A stretch of DNA of 64,000 bases from Chlorokybus atmophyticus. Taxonomy: Eukaryota; Streptophyta; Chlorokybophyceae; Chlorokybales; Chlorokybaceae. Under the pieces are notes generated by a model. The model was not told where the DNA came from. It did no database searches and worked only from the letters and a program-made list of their open reading frames with translations. The stretch lies in the NCBI GenBank assembly GCA_009103225.1, contig RHPI01003079.1, forward strand, positions 186,091 through 250,090, in the 5' to 3' direction. Below, piece by piece: positions 22,954 through 34,800 of the stretch; the first letter of the stretch is position 1; each line of letters starts with the position of its first letter. A program made the translations under genes and the position numbers.

Positions 22954-24115
22954 TCATAAGCTCGTTGATGCCGCTGAGCACGGTGTTGTGCATCGAACCT
23001 TGAATGCTGTGGTAGCACCTCCCATTGCAGTCACACGGATCTCCACCGGCTGCACGGTGATGCCTCGCACCGTCTCGACGGTCCCCGCCGAGGTCTTGAT
23101 CATGAACGAGCAACATGTCTCCCAATCCTTGGAGGTAAGTAGGCCTAGGCCTGCCACAGCTCTGGAACCTAAGATGACAGGTTGTGCGCCTGTATCTACC
23201 AAGACAACATCTGGTACAAAGCCGTCCAGGCTGACGTGACCACTCCGGTTGTCTACCATAGCCACATCGGGCGAAATTCTCTCTCTCAAGGCCGGCCGAG
23301 TGGCGGGAAGCTGTGCCAACATCGCTCCTATACTCCCCATACCTTCCTCCAGCTTGTCTCCAAGCTGAATGAGAGAACTCGACTCCGACGCGGGCCCTCC
23401 CGACGCCGCCAGCATTGCCCGCGCAGCCATACGGCCTACTTGCGCCATCATATCTCCTTGAGACTTGCTTATCTGGTCATGAGACTTTGTGGAGGCACTC
23501 TTCATGGTGTCTAGAGCACTTTGCAACAGCCCTACCACCTGCTCCTTGGTGACTCCAAGGTCCTCCAAGCGAAGAAGAGGCAAACCCGACCAGCACCGCC
23601 GCGACACCCTCCAACGGCGCCGTCAACTCCGAGTTTCCCTCATGGACTTGGGTTGGGGGCTGTTGGTAAAGCATCTTTGACTCCTCTAGAAACTTTACAC
23701 AAACTTGGAGCAGCTCCTCCACTCTCTTGTGCTCACCACCGCTACCGACGCCGACCTCACGTCGCGCCGTTGCCGTAGCAGTCGGCTGCACCTTCGCACC
23801 TTCCGGACGCGAACTCTTTTGCTCCAACGGGGTTGTTGGCAGCAACTCAAATGACTTTGGCATGCGGGCAGGTGGTGCACGCATCCTATCATGATCCACA
23901 CCCTCCTCGCGGACGAGTGCGGCCTCCTCCTCGACCATCCTAGTCGGGGGAGCTGGTGCAGCCCCGCCGCGCGCCGACGCTCTCGTTGTAGCCGCCGCTG
24001 ACACCTCCGTGCCTCCGTGGAGCGCACCAAATGCAAGGTAGCTTCCGGAGCTGCTAGGCACATCCCTCCCTCCGCTCTCGGGCCACTTCCCTCGCTCGAG
24101 CATGCTCTTCAACTA
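22954..24115 (-). pseudogene. Gypsy 2 linker and aspartic protease
   Basis: An Ala/Pro/Glu-rich linker (about 24112-23477) passes by a frame change into a 217-residue frame (23607-22954). The second part contains the retropepsin active site LVDTGAQPVILGSRA, with the catalytic DTG intact, and ends with CTTPCSAASTSL. It corresponds to the split, D-to-E mutated protease of gypsy 1. Confidence 0.7.
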
Positions 24116-24163
24116 TGCATACGCAGATTGCATAGCCGCTAGGGCTCTTGTCACCTCTAACAT

Positions 24164-25286
24164 TAAAGGCTCTTCCTTCACACCCGAGTGAGCACCGGCT
24201 GCACCTCCTCGTGCTTGTGGACGCAGCTCTGGGTGCTTACTCCAACACTTGGCCTCGACGTGCCCTCCCTTCTTGCAATGAGAACACACGTCCTTCTTGC
24301 CACCCTTCCCACAATTCTTTGCGATGTGACCTTGCTCGCCGCACGACTAGCATTTGGCACCCGACACACCTTCTACACTCGCGTTGTTGGCGTGCTTGAG
24401 CTGCCCGGACTTGCCACCAGCTGCCTTGCTCGCTGCCACGGGCTTGGAAGAGCTCTTCTCCTCCGACGCTTCAAGCAACTTCAACCCACGACGCTGCCGG
24501 TCGATGTTCTTGAGGTACTCATGCTGAATCTCGGCCGTCGGCCACCTTGAACACATCCGCAAGCGTGTACGTACCAAACTCTGACTGAGTGGTCAACATG
24601 GTCTCCACCTTCAGCCTCAAGTCCCCCTCAAGTTGTTGAAGGTACACCACCGCCGCGGTCAGATCCGTCATCACCTTGTAGTCCGTGTCCGTCAAGAGCT
24701 TGAGCATACGCGTGTACATCATCCTCGCCGTCTCACCGGTGTGGTACTTGAAGTAGCTCAGCTCGCGAACCTTGGCAGGGGTTGATTGTGGGTAAGTCTT
24801 CCTCAGAAGCGCCTTGAACTCAGTCACGGGCTGCTCCTTCTTCCACTCTGCCTCAAACTCAGCCGGTGCACCCACGCGCAACGCCCTCTCTCGCATCTTC
24901 AGCTGCTCCTTGAACTCTCTCCACGTGCTCAAGGCTTCATCCTTAAAATATAGAGGCAGCATCTTGAAGGCCTTGTGCTCCTCCCACCCCGACTTGTCGC
25001 GGTACTCCCATTTGACCATCTCGCAGTCGAAGCGGTTGATGAAGTCGCGTAGGTCCACCGTGCCGGGCCTCCCACTGAACTTCGGTGTGCTATCCATGGC
25101 TGAAGCTGAGTCAAACATCACCCCACCCTCGTCTTCGAAGTCGGACTCCTCGTCACTCGAAGACTCCACCTCTTTAGCGACGCCCTCCACCACCAGAGTG
25201 ATCGCCCTTCTCGGCGCTCTTCTCTTCGAAGCCGCCTTCGTGGGTCTCTCGTGCCAGTCCTCACCAGACCGTAGGGGCATGAACAC
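24164..25286 (-). pseudogene. Gypsy 2 gag with two zinc knuckles, one premature stop
   Basis: Gag frame from about 25286 to 24519 with a typical capsid patch (STPKFSGRPGTVDLRDFINRF, in part; motif KFSGRPGTVDLRD). It also has YFKDEALSTWREFKEQL and a PQSTPAKVRELSYFKY region. The nucleocapsid follows, after a frame change near 24.45 kb, with two CCHC knuckles near 24250-24360: one reading C-stop-S-C-GEQGHIAKNC, where a TAG replaces a codon inside the knuckle, and a good CSHCKKGGHVEAKC. Less decayed than gypsy 1. Confidence 0.75.
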
Positions 25287-25319
25287 GCCTGCTCCTCACT
25301 TCAATTCGAGCAAACTCAG

Positions 25320-26100
25320 CTGATGGGCTGAATGCAAGTGAAAGATGCGTGTCTCCTTGCAAAAGGAAGGCAAGCTGACCCCAACTTGACTTGCAATCAG
25401 CCGTTTGCTTATGAAACTCAGTTCTCACCCATGCTCATACGGTGCATCAAGGTCGCAACAATGATACACACTCCTTCATGCAAGGCAACCAAGCAAGGCA
25501 CACGCGCGCACACACGCAAGCACGCACACACGCGTACACTCAGCCAAGAACCTCTTCCCGAAGGCTTTGCTTGCACTCCAGTGAGCCAACTTGCATTCAA
25601 CCAACTGTAACACAAGCTAGCTAAGGCTTATATACCACCGTTGAGTCCATGCCCAACCAACTCCTAAGCAACTCTTCAACTTGTAATGACTTACAGGCTG
25701 CACCAGCTGCATAACAGTCATTATGAGGCCGATAAGTGGTCGTAAATGGATAGCAATAGCTCCCCAAAGCTTATCCTCTTCAAGTACACACCAAGACGCA
25801 TCTTTTAAGTCCATCCCCACGCCAAACCACCACTCCAACTGTCAGCTACATCTGTTACAAGTGATGACTCCAAAACAGCTGCGCGGGATACCATACTAAC
25901 TCCATTACGCCAAGAACTTTGTATCTGGCTATGTATCTGGCTATGTATACACCTCGAATATGCCTCCCACTCGTAAATGACGACCCAAACTCGAGTCCCA
26001 AGTGAAAACCTAACATTAAGCCTCTATACTAGCTCAGGGCTCCAAAGTCATAGGGCCCATGTATGCTGCTAGCCCCGACGGCACCATGCACATGACATTA
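25320..26100 (-). other. Gypsy 2 upstream region, no gene
   Basis: Holds a CA/CACG microsatellite (about 25500-25545) and AT-richer DNA without supported coding. It lies upstream of the gypsy 2 gag and probably contains its leader or LTR remnant, but no second copy exists in the window to prove it. Confidence 0.4.
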
Positions 26101-26102
26101 TA

Positions 26103-27045
26103 TGCTCGCGCATGACACTCTCCCATGTCCTCAACCGGTTCGGCAGCTGCGCTGAGGTCATCACCGACCAGGGCACTGAGTTCAGAGGGGAGTTCGACAC
26201 CCTGCTGGACAGATTCTACATCGATCATCGCCGCACTTCGCGTGACCACCCTCAAGCCGACGGTCTCGCCGAGCGGACAATACAGACCATCGAGAAGGCC
26301 CTCCGCAAGTACGTGCTGGAGTATGATAAGAACACCTGAGACGGCCACCTTCCGTGGGTGGCTCTTGGATACCGATTGTCAAGCAGGCGGCTCTGCGCGA
26401 GTACAGCCCGTACTACCTGCTGTTCGGGCGTCTGCCATTGCTTCCCCTCCGTGCACAGCAGGAATTAGACCGCGTGGTGAACAACCTCGACAATCCTAAC
26501 TAGATGCACCACGACATTACCACACGCGCCACGCTGTTCGAGCACACCGTCCTAATGGCCTTCAACAACCTGCGCATCGCACAGCACCGCGACACCCTGC
26601 GCTACAAGCGCATGCGGAGCGGTTTCTACAAGGAGCGCCAATGGCGGTTTCAAGCAGGGGACTTTGCCTAACGCATGGCAGCCACCAAAGACACGCTCGA
26701 CACCTCCGTGGGCCGCACTGTCTACAAGGTACTCAAGATGTACCCCATAGGAGTGCTGGACCTCCTCGGTCAGAACGGCGAGAGGTTGAAAGGCAACATG
26801 GTGAACTGCGCGCCATGTCACCTTCCTTACATAGCAAGCTTCGCGCGCATCCAGCACCCTCGCCCCGCCCGCAGCACACGCTGTAAATGCTGCGGCAGCG
26901 CCGTCGACGACACACTGATGATGCTCTGCGATGGCTGTAACAAAAGCCTGCATTGCTACTGTCTAGAGCCCCCATTGGACGCAATACCCATGGAGGAGTT
27001 TTGGTGCGACGATTGCCGCACCAACGGTCCTCCTCACCTGCGTTA
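26103..27045 (+). pseudogene. Gypsy 1 integrase C-terminal part fused to a PHD finger
   Basis: Resumes the integrase: TDQGTEFRGEFDTLLDRFYI with the second catalytic Asp, DHPQADGLAERTIQTIEKAL with the catalytic Glu, then a C-terminal region (FYKERQWRFQAGDFAY). A frame change follows HLPW; stops occur near 26337 and 26670. The last 60 residues (26878-27045) form a PHD finger of C4HC3 type: C-x2-C, then LCDGC, LHCYCLEPPL and FWCDDC. PHD fingers bind histone H3 tails; in an integrase this would fit chromatin targeting. The PHD part itself is open to its stop at 27043-27045. Confidence 0.82.
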
Positions 27046-27096
27046 ACAACTGAGCTCTGGAGCTGGAACCTCCTCAGAAGCTCAGGGGGGGTGGCT

Positions 27097-27327
27097 TGTT
27101 GACTGTGTGCTCTACAGCACAGCACGTACCCCAAGGAGGACACCGCCTCCGCATGTCCGTGTGACTCAGCGAAAGCGGAGCAGCTGCACCAAGCATTCCT
27201 TGCCACACGAGCTGGGTTATCTTTTACTTTTGCTACATATTATAATGTGTTGCAGCGACAGGGCTAGCAAGCATGTCTCCTGTAGCGGCCCGAAACAGTG
27301 TGACCCTCGACTCTCCTCGACCCGACA
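27097..27327 (+). repeat. LTR-like block at the 3' end of gypsy 1
   Basis: 231 bp starting TGTTGACTGTG and ending CCCGACA, right after a G-rich tract (CAGGGGGGG, 27083-27090) that could be the polypurine tract. A close copy lies at 55436-55671. The block missing upstream of 5967 would be the 5' LTR. Confidence 0.6.
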
Positions 27328-27530
27328 GCTGTCATGCCTACTGCCCACGCATACCAGCCTTCATCGAGCATGTCTACATCGAAACCATCGCCCGGCCTAC
27401 CAGCATACCGACGCGCGCGCGTCACTGACCAGTAGCTAGGTCATGACTCCAGAGTAGCTCACGACCATAGCCTACATAGGCACCGCGCGTAGCTGTTCGT
27501 TGTGAGTTTAGTTATAAGTTGTGTTATATA
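27328..27530 (+). mobile_element. Gypsy relic, left half (split by the 27.5-kb insertion)
   Basis: Matches the first leader block of gypsy 1 (5967-6165). Its continuation is at 55046, on the far side of the 27531-55040 insertion. The insertion is bracketed by ATATA (27526-27530) and ATATC (55041-55045). Confidence 0.75.
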
Positions 27531-27540
27531 CACACGGCTT

Positions 27541-27860
27541 AACGTTGAAGGACCATGCATGGTGCATTCACGGACCCCGCGGACCATGCAGGATCCGTAC
27601 CCCACGGGCCAGGACTGCCTGGTCCGCGGGGGACGGACCGTTCCTGGTCCATTTGGGGCCCCGCGGCCCGTGCATGGCTGGCGCGGCGACATGGTCCGTG
27701 CCGCACCATCCATGGTGCGGCACGGACCAGCAATGTATGCTGGCCCTTGAATGCGGACCAGGTGCGGTCCCGCAGTCCTGTGGCCCTACTAGCACGCACC
27801 GTACATAGTGCCGTACGGTCCGCGCCGCACTATGTACGGTGCAGCACAAACCCGTGACCG
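27541..27860. repeat. Palindrome cluster, left arm of the outer element
   Basis: Repeated near-palindromes built on GGACCATGnATGGTCC and CCGTACnnnnGTACGG. A strong one is GCCGCACCATCCATGGTGCGGC at about 27701-27722. Another pairs the CGTACATAGTGC area (27799) with GCACTATGTACG (27828). A related cluster on the right arm covers about 54745-55025. Confidence 0.8.
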
Positions 27861-28421
27861 CGGCCCTGCCGCTATCATGAGTAGGTAGCAACAACCTACG
27901 TAAGGTACAATAGATTGCCTAAATGATTGCACAAGTGCACTTAACAGTCGGATCGCCCGACGGGTTCTCATCAAGCAAAATGGGCCTGCAAGGTCCCCCG
28001 CGACTCGCTGTGTGTCAGCGTGAGTCGAGCTGGGACGCGGTGGCTGTGGCTTGTCTTGTCCGCTGGGATGTGCCGGTCATGTGCTCGTTATGTCATTATG
28101 CTGCGACGCGGATGTGACGAGCCGGTCGCATTGCGTGTCGGAGCTCTTCGGGGTCGGTCTGCGCTGACATTCCGTGCCGCTGGCTCTTTGGGAGTGCGAC
28201 GTGCGGTGACATTCCGCGTTTCGCCGCGCTCGGTTAGCATACTATGTCGCGATGAGTCGGTTAGTGTTCACGGGGACCGTTGTGAACTAAGCGCCAGATT
28301 CAAATCGTTTGAAAACGTTTCGGTTGCTCTCCATGTTGAATGGAGTGTTGTTCGTGGGGGGCGGTGGCGGCGGTGGCGGCGGCGGCGGCGGCGGCGGCGG
28401 GTTCTGGGTTGTGGGTCCAGA

Positions 28422-31390
28422 GACATGTCCACGACGCCTAGTGTTTGGTCCAACCGCCCAGAAGTGGGTGGTTGTGTGTCACCTGATGGCACTCAGCATG
28501 ACGACCTGCACAGGCAGAGGGGCGATGGTGATGCAGTGGGTGGAGGTGATGAGCGGGAGCAAGAGCATACCTCGCCGCCGCCAGGGGGGACTGCTCGCAA
28601 GCGCAAGGAGCCTGGTGAAAGGGTGGAAAGCGAAAGGGCCGAGGGGAAGAAGAAGTCAGCGAAGTCTGCACGTGAGAATCAAAAGGCCCAAATCGAGATA
28701 TTGCGCCGTGACCTCAAGATTGAGGAGGTGCTGGGCGCAGCCAGAGTGTACACTCTAGCTCTCACCAGCGGCAGGTGCTGGGAGGTGGCGCCGGAGGGTC
28801 TGCGTATGCTGCCGGTGAGCAGTCTGGTTGGTAGCATCCATGCGTCAATGTATGGTTGAGACGTTGTGGGGCTGTGTGCATAAGTGACTGGCCATTGAAT
28901 GAACGCTGATAGCGTGATGTGGTGGTTAGGGACTGCATCCTGCCAAGTTGGAGGTCTCTGTGTCGGCGGTTGCGCTGCTGAGCCCTCCTATCGCAGTCGG
29001 TGATGGCCGACTCTACCGCCCAACTGCATGCTGCTCGAGGCCCACATGTCAGGGATGTTGCTCATGGTTGGTGATTTAAACTTAATTCTTGACCCAACGC
29101 ATGGTGATTGCGGGTAGAGTCAAAGGAGTAGCTGTGCGTGCCTAACTGCGTTGTCGTGTAGTCAGACGCATGTACGCCAGGCCCCGGTCTTTGATCAGGA
29201 GAATCAGTGCTATGTGGACCATGACGGCAACATGTTGCGGCCGACGAGACGCACTTCCAATGTTGGGCTGCAGCCACCTCGATAGCCCAACATCAACATG
29301 TCGCAGTTCGACTTCTGAACGCCGGCGGGCACGATGGGGACAGCCTGGAAGACTTACCCATCTGCGTCGGTGGGGGGTGCGTCCCTCAACTTTGGATAGT
29401 TCATGCGGTTATGTGAGAGCGAACAGAGTCAGAGTAGCCCGTTTGCATGCTGACTTTGGCTTAATCGAGAGATGATTGGCAATGCAACAGGGTGGCCATT
29501 GCATGACTGCTTGATGCATGTGCGCATTATCTGATGAGGTGTGTCCCGTGTGTTGTAGGGCGTGTTTTAGGACGTAGGTCGTGCGGAGGTGTGTGCAAAG
29601 CTGCATTGTCTCAGGTTGGTTGCCAGTGTGCATAAGTTCGAAACAGCATTGGGTACTCGGATGTGCGGGAATTCTGAGTGTACTGTCCAGTATTGTGTTG
29701 TGCTGTGCGTGTGCCTGAGTGTACTGTGCGTGTGCCTGAGTGTACTGTGCATGTGCTGGGGTGTATTGTACTGTACCATAAGCTATGCTGCTACATATGC
29801 TCATGCACAAAAAAATTTAAAGACCGATGTTTTTTGTGCCAGATTCAAGCTGACTTAGCGACGCAAATGGCACTGGTTGCTGAGCTGCAAGAGCAGCTGC
29901 TGCTGGCGGTGGAGTTGGTCAGTAAACAGTGTGGTCGGGCTGACGCAGCCGAGGAGGAGCTGAGGGTGTTGTCTGCAGCGAGGACTAAGGAGCGTGCTGA
30001 GCGAGCAGGTCATATTCAGCGACTGGAGGCTCGTTCCAGGGATCTGCATGCACAGCGCACGGCTGTGCAGATCGGCATAGATGCGGCTGAGGGGAGCATT
30101 GTCACGATGTGCTAACAGGTGGAGAAATTAACCCACGAATGTCGCAGCCTACAAGGGAGTCTGGTGTCAGAGAGGCGCAGCGTTTCGGCATTGCAAGAGC
30201 GTGTGTTGGAGCTGGAGTCCTTGTGGGAGAGGTGCGATGCTCGTGCCTCTGAAGCGCAGCGCCTGCGTGCCGTGGTGGACGTGCAGTATATGGTAGTAGC
30301 TGAGGAAGCGCAGCAGTTGCGAGCACGTGCTGAAGTTCTGGAGGCGCGCCTGCGCACCGCTGAAGGCGACAGCGCTGAACACCAAGCAAATCTCTGGGAT
30401 AGGCTGCTAGAAACTCAAGACGCCACAGCGCATGCACAGTCGGAGGTAGAGAGGGTTACCGCCCTATTTAGGGAGGCTGAGAGCGGAGCAGAGCAACTTG
30501 GCGAGCTGGTCGATGAGCAGCGGCAGCTGCTCAATGTCAGTCAAGAGTCAGCGCATTAGAGTCACGGGTGCGGTCATCTGATGCGGCCACAAGTGAGTTG
30601 CTGGCGAGGCATACGGCAGACATGCAGCGTGCGTCAGTGGCGAGAGAGCAAGCGCTGGTAGCTCTTTCCAGGGGGGTGGCCGCTGGTGGAAAAAGACTCC
30701 GCGTGCAGCGTGAAGACTTTGGTCAGTTGCTGTCAACAGCGCAGCAGGACCTTCGTGCATCAGTTACGGAGCTGGAGGCTAAGAGAAAACTGCTGCTGCA
30801 GTCACACGAGGCAACGCGTCAGCTGCAAGTGCATGCGCAAGGGTTGGAGGAGGAACTGGCGGAGGGCAAATGTGCTATGGCAGACCTGCAATTTTGCTGC
30901 AGTGATCTGGAGAGCAGGAAGTGTGCCTTGGAGGACGAGTTGGCCACTTGCACAAGGGCGAGGGAGGTCTCAATGCGACTGCTGGACGCCGAAGTGTCAG
31001 CCAACGCGCAGCTGACGCAGCAGTGCAACGATCTGGATGAGCAGCACAGGTGGAAGGACTCTAAACTTTTGGAGTGGGGGCAGCGGTGCAGCTGCCTGGA
31101 ATCTGATATCGAGGAGCTGAAAGAGTGCCTCGCACAACAGGCGCATCATCTTGAGCAGCAGGCTGAAGCATTGCGCAAGCACACAACCAGCAGCAACTCG
31201 GCAGAGCAGCAAGCGCAACGGGGGCAGCACGAGGATCACCTCAGAAGAGTGGCAGCCAGCGCAGGGTCTGGACCTGTGCACAAGGCGTTGGTGGCGATAG
31301 CCAAGCAGTTGATGTCTCCCGACTGTGTGGTCAACCTCAACGTGATCTGCGAACAGCATGGAGTCAGAGATGTGCGCCAATTGTACAATG
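28422..31390 (+). pseudogene. Set 1 coiled-coil protein, truncated by copia 2
   Basis: First exon 28422-28814 (ATG, 131 codons, donor GTGAGC): charged, with RKRKEPGERVESERAEGKKK and a helical ILRRDLKIEEVLGAARVY segment that parallels set 2. A likely exon near 29164-29280 reads FDQENQCYVDHDGNMLRPTRR. From 29843 (acceptor CCAG) a very long coiled coil rich in Leu, Glu, Gln and Arg runs to 31390, with a TAA at 30112 and a frameshift near 30552. The last native residues (HKALVAIAKQLM...DVRQLYN) match ACAVRDVASQLLPRG... of set 2. The copia 2 LTR replaces everything after it. Confidence 0.6.
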
Positions 31391-31857
31391 TGTTGAAGGA
31401 CTAGCATGCACATGTAGTTGAGACAAGCATAGACACACAGAGACAGAGCTACCGCCACCAGAGCATACACAAGTCACATCACATTCATCTATTACAAGTT
31501 GTCCACTGGTTCTTATACCAGCCAGTTACACACACGTCTACGTTTGCAAGCACTGCGTAAGCTATACTCAGCCTTTTAACGCGCTCTAAGCTGCGTTGTC
31601 TTCCTTACAACCAGAGCTTTCCAACAAGCTCTTACACGTCTAGTATGAGTAAGTATACGTGGAGATACAAAGCAGTTAGTAAGGCTCCAGTCTGGAGTCC
31701 GGAGTCTGGTCCGACGACGCCATCTTGCTAAGTCCGGACCTAGTGCTCGTCCTTACGACCTTCTACTCCGGTGTGGAGGGTCGATGCTGATTGTATTTAG
31801 GAATGACTCTCAACACTCCCACGCGAGCAGCTTGACCTCCAACGCTTGCTCCTGTAG

Positions 31858-34800
31858 TCAAACACAGATGCCAAGTCCTGCGCAACAAGTCTTGAACTTG
31901 AGCGGTGACAATGGCTTTGTCATGAAGTCCGCCAGCATGCCCTCAGTGTTGCAGTACTGAAACTCCACCTCCTTCCCTGTGACTCTGTCACGCACAAAGT
32001 GATGCATGACATCAATGTGCTTCGTCCTTGCTGAGGCGATAGGGTGCTTCAACAACTTGATGGCTCCTTGGTTGTCACAGTTGATGACGATGCACGCCAT
32101 GGGGTGCTCTAAGTCTGCCATGAGCTTGCGAAGCCAGAGTGCCTCCTTCACTGCTGCTGCCGCTGCCATGTACTCAGCCTCTGATGTAGATGCTGCTGTT
32201 GTTGGCTGCAGCCTGCTGTTCCAGCTCACCACGCCTCCGTCAGCTTGAAGACGTAGCCTGTATTGGACCTCTTGCTGTTGAGGTCACCAGCAAAGTCCGA
32301 GTCGCAGTAGCCCTCCAACTCAGTGCTCCCGCTCCCAAACTTGATGCCAACTGTTGCGCTCCCAGCAACATAGCGTAGTACTCCCTTTGCTGCGCTCCAG
32401 TGCTCCATGCTCGGTGCAGACATGTAGCGAGCAAGTACTCCCACAGCATGTGCAACATTGGGACGTGTGCACACTGCCAGATAGAGCATGCTGCCTACCA
32501 GCTCACCATATGGATACTGAGCCTTGTCGAGTACCTCCTCATCCTTTGCCTTGATGAGGGCAGTGCCAAGTGCCAACGGTGTGGTCTTGGTCTTCGCTTC
32601 AGTGAGCCCGAACTTGGTGACGAGTCTGTTCACTTTCTGCTCCTGACTGATCTTGATTGTGCGTGCAGCCTTGTCGCGCTCAATCACCATGCCAAGGAAC
32701 CACTTGGCCTCTCCAAGATCACGAACTGAGAATGCTTGATGTAGAGCAAGTTTCGTCTCCTGCAGGTGGTGCACCTGCAGGGCGGTGATGATGATATCAT
32801 CAACATATACGAGTAGCCAGACCTTGTTGTCTGCATAGATGAAGAGCTCAGGGTCTGCAGAGGACGCGGTGAGGCCAAGTGCCTCCAGCTCCTTGGTGAG
32901 CTTGATGTGCCACATACGCGGTGCCTGTCGCAGCCCGTACAGTGCCTTGATCAGCTTGCACGCTGTGCCTCTCTCCCCTTCTTCATATCCAGGTGGTTGC
33001 TCGATGAAGATCTCCTCCTCCAGCTCTCCGTAGAGGAAGGCAGTCTTCACATCCAGGTGATGCAGCTCTAAGTCTTCAGCAGCAACCATAGCTAGCAGTG
33101 CACGGAAGGTGGTATGCTTACTTGCAGGTGCAAACCCTTCGTTGGAGTCCACACCTTCCTGCTGCAAGAAGCCCTTTGCCACCAGTCTTGCCTTGTAGCG
33201 CTCAACGTTGCCCTGATCATCACGCTTCACCTTGAAGACCCATTTCACTGGAATGGTCTTCATTCCTTACGGTAACTGCTCCAGTGACCAAGTGTTGTTG
33301 GCATGGAGTGACGCAATCTCCTCGTCCATAGCACGCTGCCATTACTCCGCATCTGGTGCTAACAATGCCTCCTCGTAGGTGCTTGGCTCCTCATTCTGCA
33401 CACTGGCAACGAGTGCCTTGTGTAAGAAGTCAGGTGCCTTTCTCTCCCTCACTGGGTATCTCCGAGCTGCGTGCTTCTGCTGCAGGTGCGGCTCCTTCTG
33501 GCCTGCTACAACTGAATCTCGCTCACCCTTGTCATTGATGACTGCCTCGCCCTCAGCCTCCACTGTCTTAGGATGCTCCTGTGGCTGTACTTCATCGTCA
33601 TCTCAAGGAAAGAAGCCTGCTTCTGGTTGTGGTAATCCCTCGTGGAAAGCCACCTCTCTGCTCACAATGATCTTCTGAGTGTCCTCGAGCAAGATCCTGT
33701 AAGCCTTGAAACCCGGTTCATAGCCAACGAAGATGCCCTTTTTGTTGACCGGCTCCAGCTTGTGCCTGAGCTGTTTAGGCACTAGTGCATATGCCGTGCA
33801 TCCAAGCACACGCATACCACTCACATCTGGTGTGGCTCCATAGAAGTGCTCCCACGGAGTCTTCTGCTCTGAGCTCACCGGAGACCTGTTGCGGATGTAG
33901 TTGGCAGTGAGTACCGCCTCCTTCCACAAACTGTCTTCCATTCTTGTGTCGTTGAGCATGGCTCGAACACGCTCTAAGAGTGTCCTGTTGAGGCGTTCTG
34001 CTGCTCCATTCTGCTGCGGGGTGTAGGGTGCCGTTGTCTCGTGGCGTATGCCCTTGCTGGCGAAGAACTCCTTCAACTCCTTGTTGATGTACTCCCCTCC
34101 TCGATCACTCCTCATTGCCTTCATCTTGTTGCCAAACTGGGTCTCCAACAAGGCCACAACTGTGCGCACAGCTCTAGCAACTTCTGACTTCAGTGTCAAC
34201 GGAAAGATGACGGATAGCTTGCTGCAGTCGTCGAGGAATGTAGCAAAGTACCTGACCCCTCCCTTCGCCACAATGCGCATAGGGCCACAGACATCCATGT
34301 GCACAAGCTCGCAAGGATGCTGACTGCTAGAAGTGTTGAAGGTATTACATGGGTGATGCTTGTATCCGGTCAGCTTGCCCTTCATACAGGAGTCGAGGGT
34401 CGAAGGTACCAGGAAGAAGCGCGTGGACTCCAGACTTAGCAAGACGGTCGAGTCATGACGGACTCCGGACCAGGCTGCTTGGTAGAGCCTTGGGAGAAAT
34501 CGCGTAGCTTCGTGGATATGTAAGCTTAGCAAGCGTGGCTTAACTTGTTGGAAAGCTCTGGTTGTGAGCTAGACAGCGTAGCTTACAGAACAGCAATCGG
34601 CTGAGTATAGCGCACGCGGTGCTTGCCAATGTAGACGTGTGTAGAGACTGGCGGGGTATAAAGCCCAGATTTGTTGCAATGAAGATAAGAGGTCACGATG
34701 TAGCATGTGTGCGGATGCTATGGCAGCAGTAGCAGTCATGCTCTTGTGTTGATGTTGTTGGCGTGTCACTTGCACGTGTGTATGTCAACAAGAAGAGGAT

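Larger units (their letters stand above)
21146..26100 (-). mobile_element. Ty3/gypsy fragment 2, minus strand, truncated in RT
   Basis: A related gypsy element inserted into the integrase of gypsy 1. Order on the minus strand: leader/LTR-like DNA (25320-26100), gag, zinc knuckles, linker, protease, methyltransferase, and the first part of RT, cut off near 21232. No LTR pair or clear target duplication is visible; both junction areas contain the word AAGCC (about 21138 and 26019). A roughly 85-bp tail (21145-21232) beyond the RT break encodes unrelated sequence. Confidence 0.75.
5967..27327 (+). mobile_element. Ty3/gypsy element 1 carrying a DNA methyltransferase and a PHD finger, broken and invaded
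   Basis: A long degenerate + strand Ty3/gypsy polyprotein can be followed in order: leader (5967-6576), gag with a zinc knuckle (6779-8295), linker, retropepsin-like segment split by a copia insertion, C5 methyltransferase (17285-18180), RT and RNase H (18254-19945), integrase split by a second gypsy fragment (20670-21145 and 26103-26870), and a PHD finger (26878-27045), followed by a G-rich tract and a 231-bp LTR-like block (27097-27327). The matching block at the 5' end is absent, so the element is 5' truncated. About half the span belongs to later insertions. All domains carry stops or frameshifts. Confidence 0.8.

Noticed and set aside
23182-23514. Plus-strand frames opposite the gypsy 2 protease and methyltransferase
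   Set aside because: They are shadows of the minus-strand coding frames, which carry the recognisable motifs.
27539-27894. Several overlapping open frames in the palindrome cluster
   Set aside because: GC-rich palindromes give open frames on both strands; the residues show only repeat composition (Gly, Pro, Arg, His).
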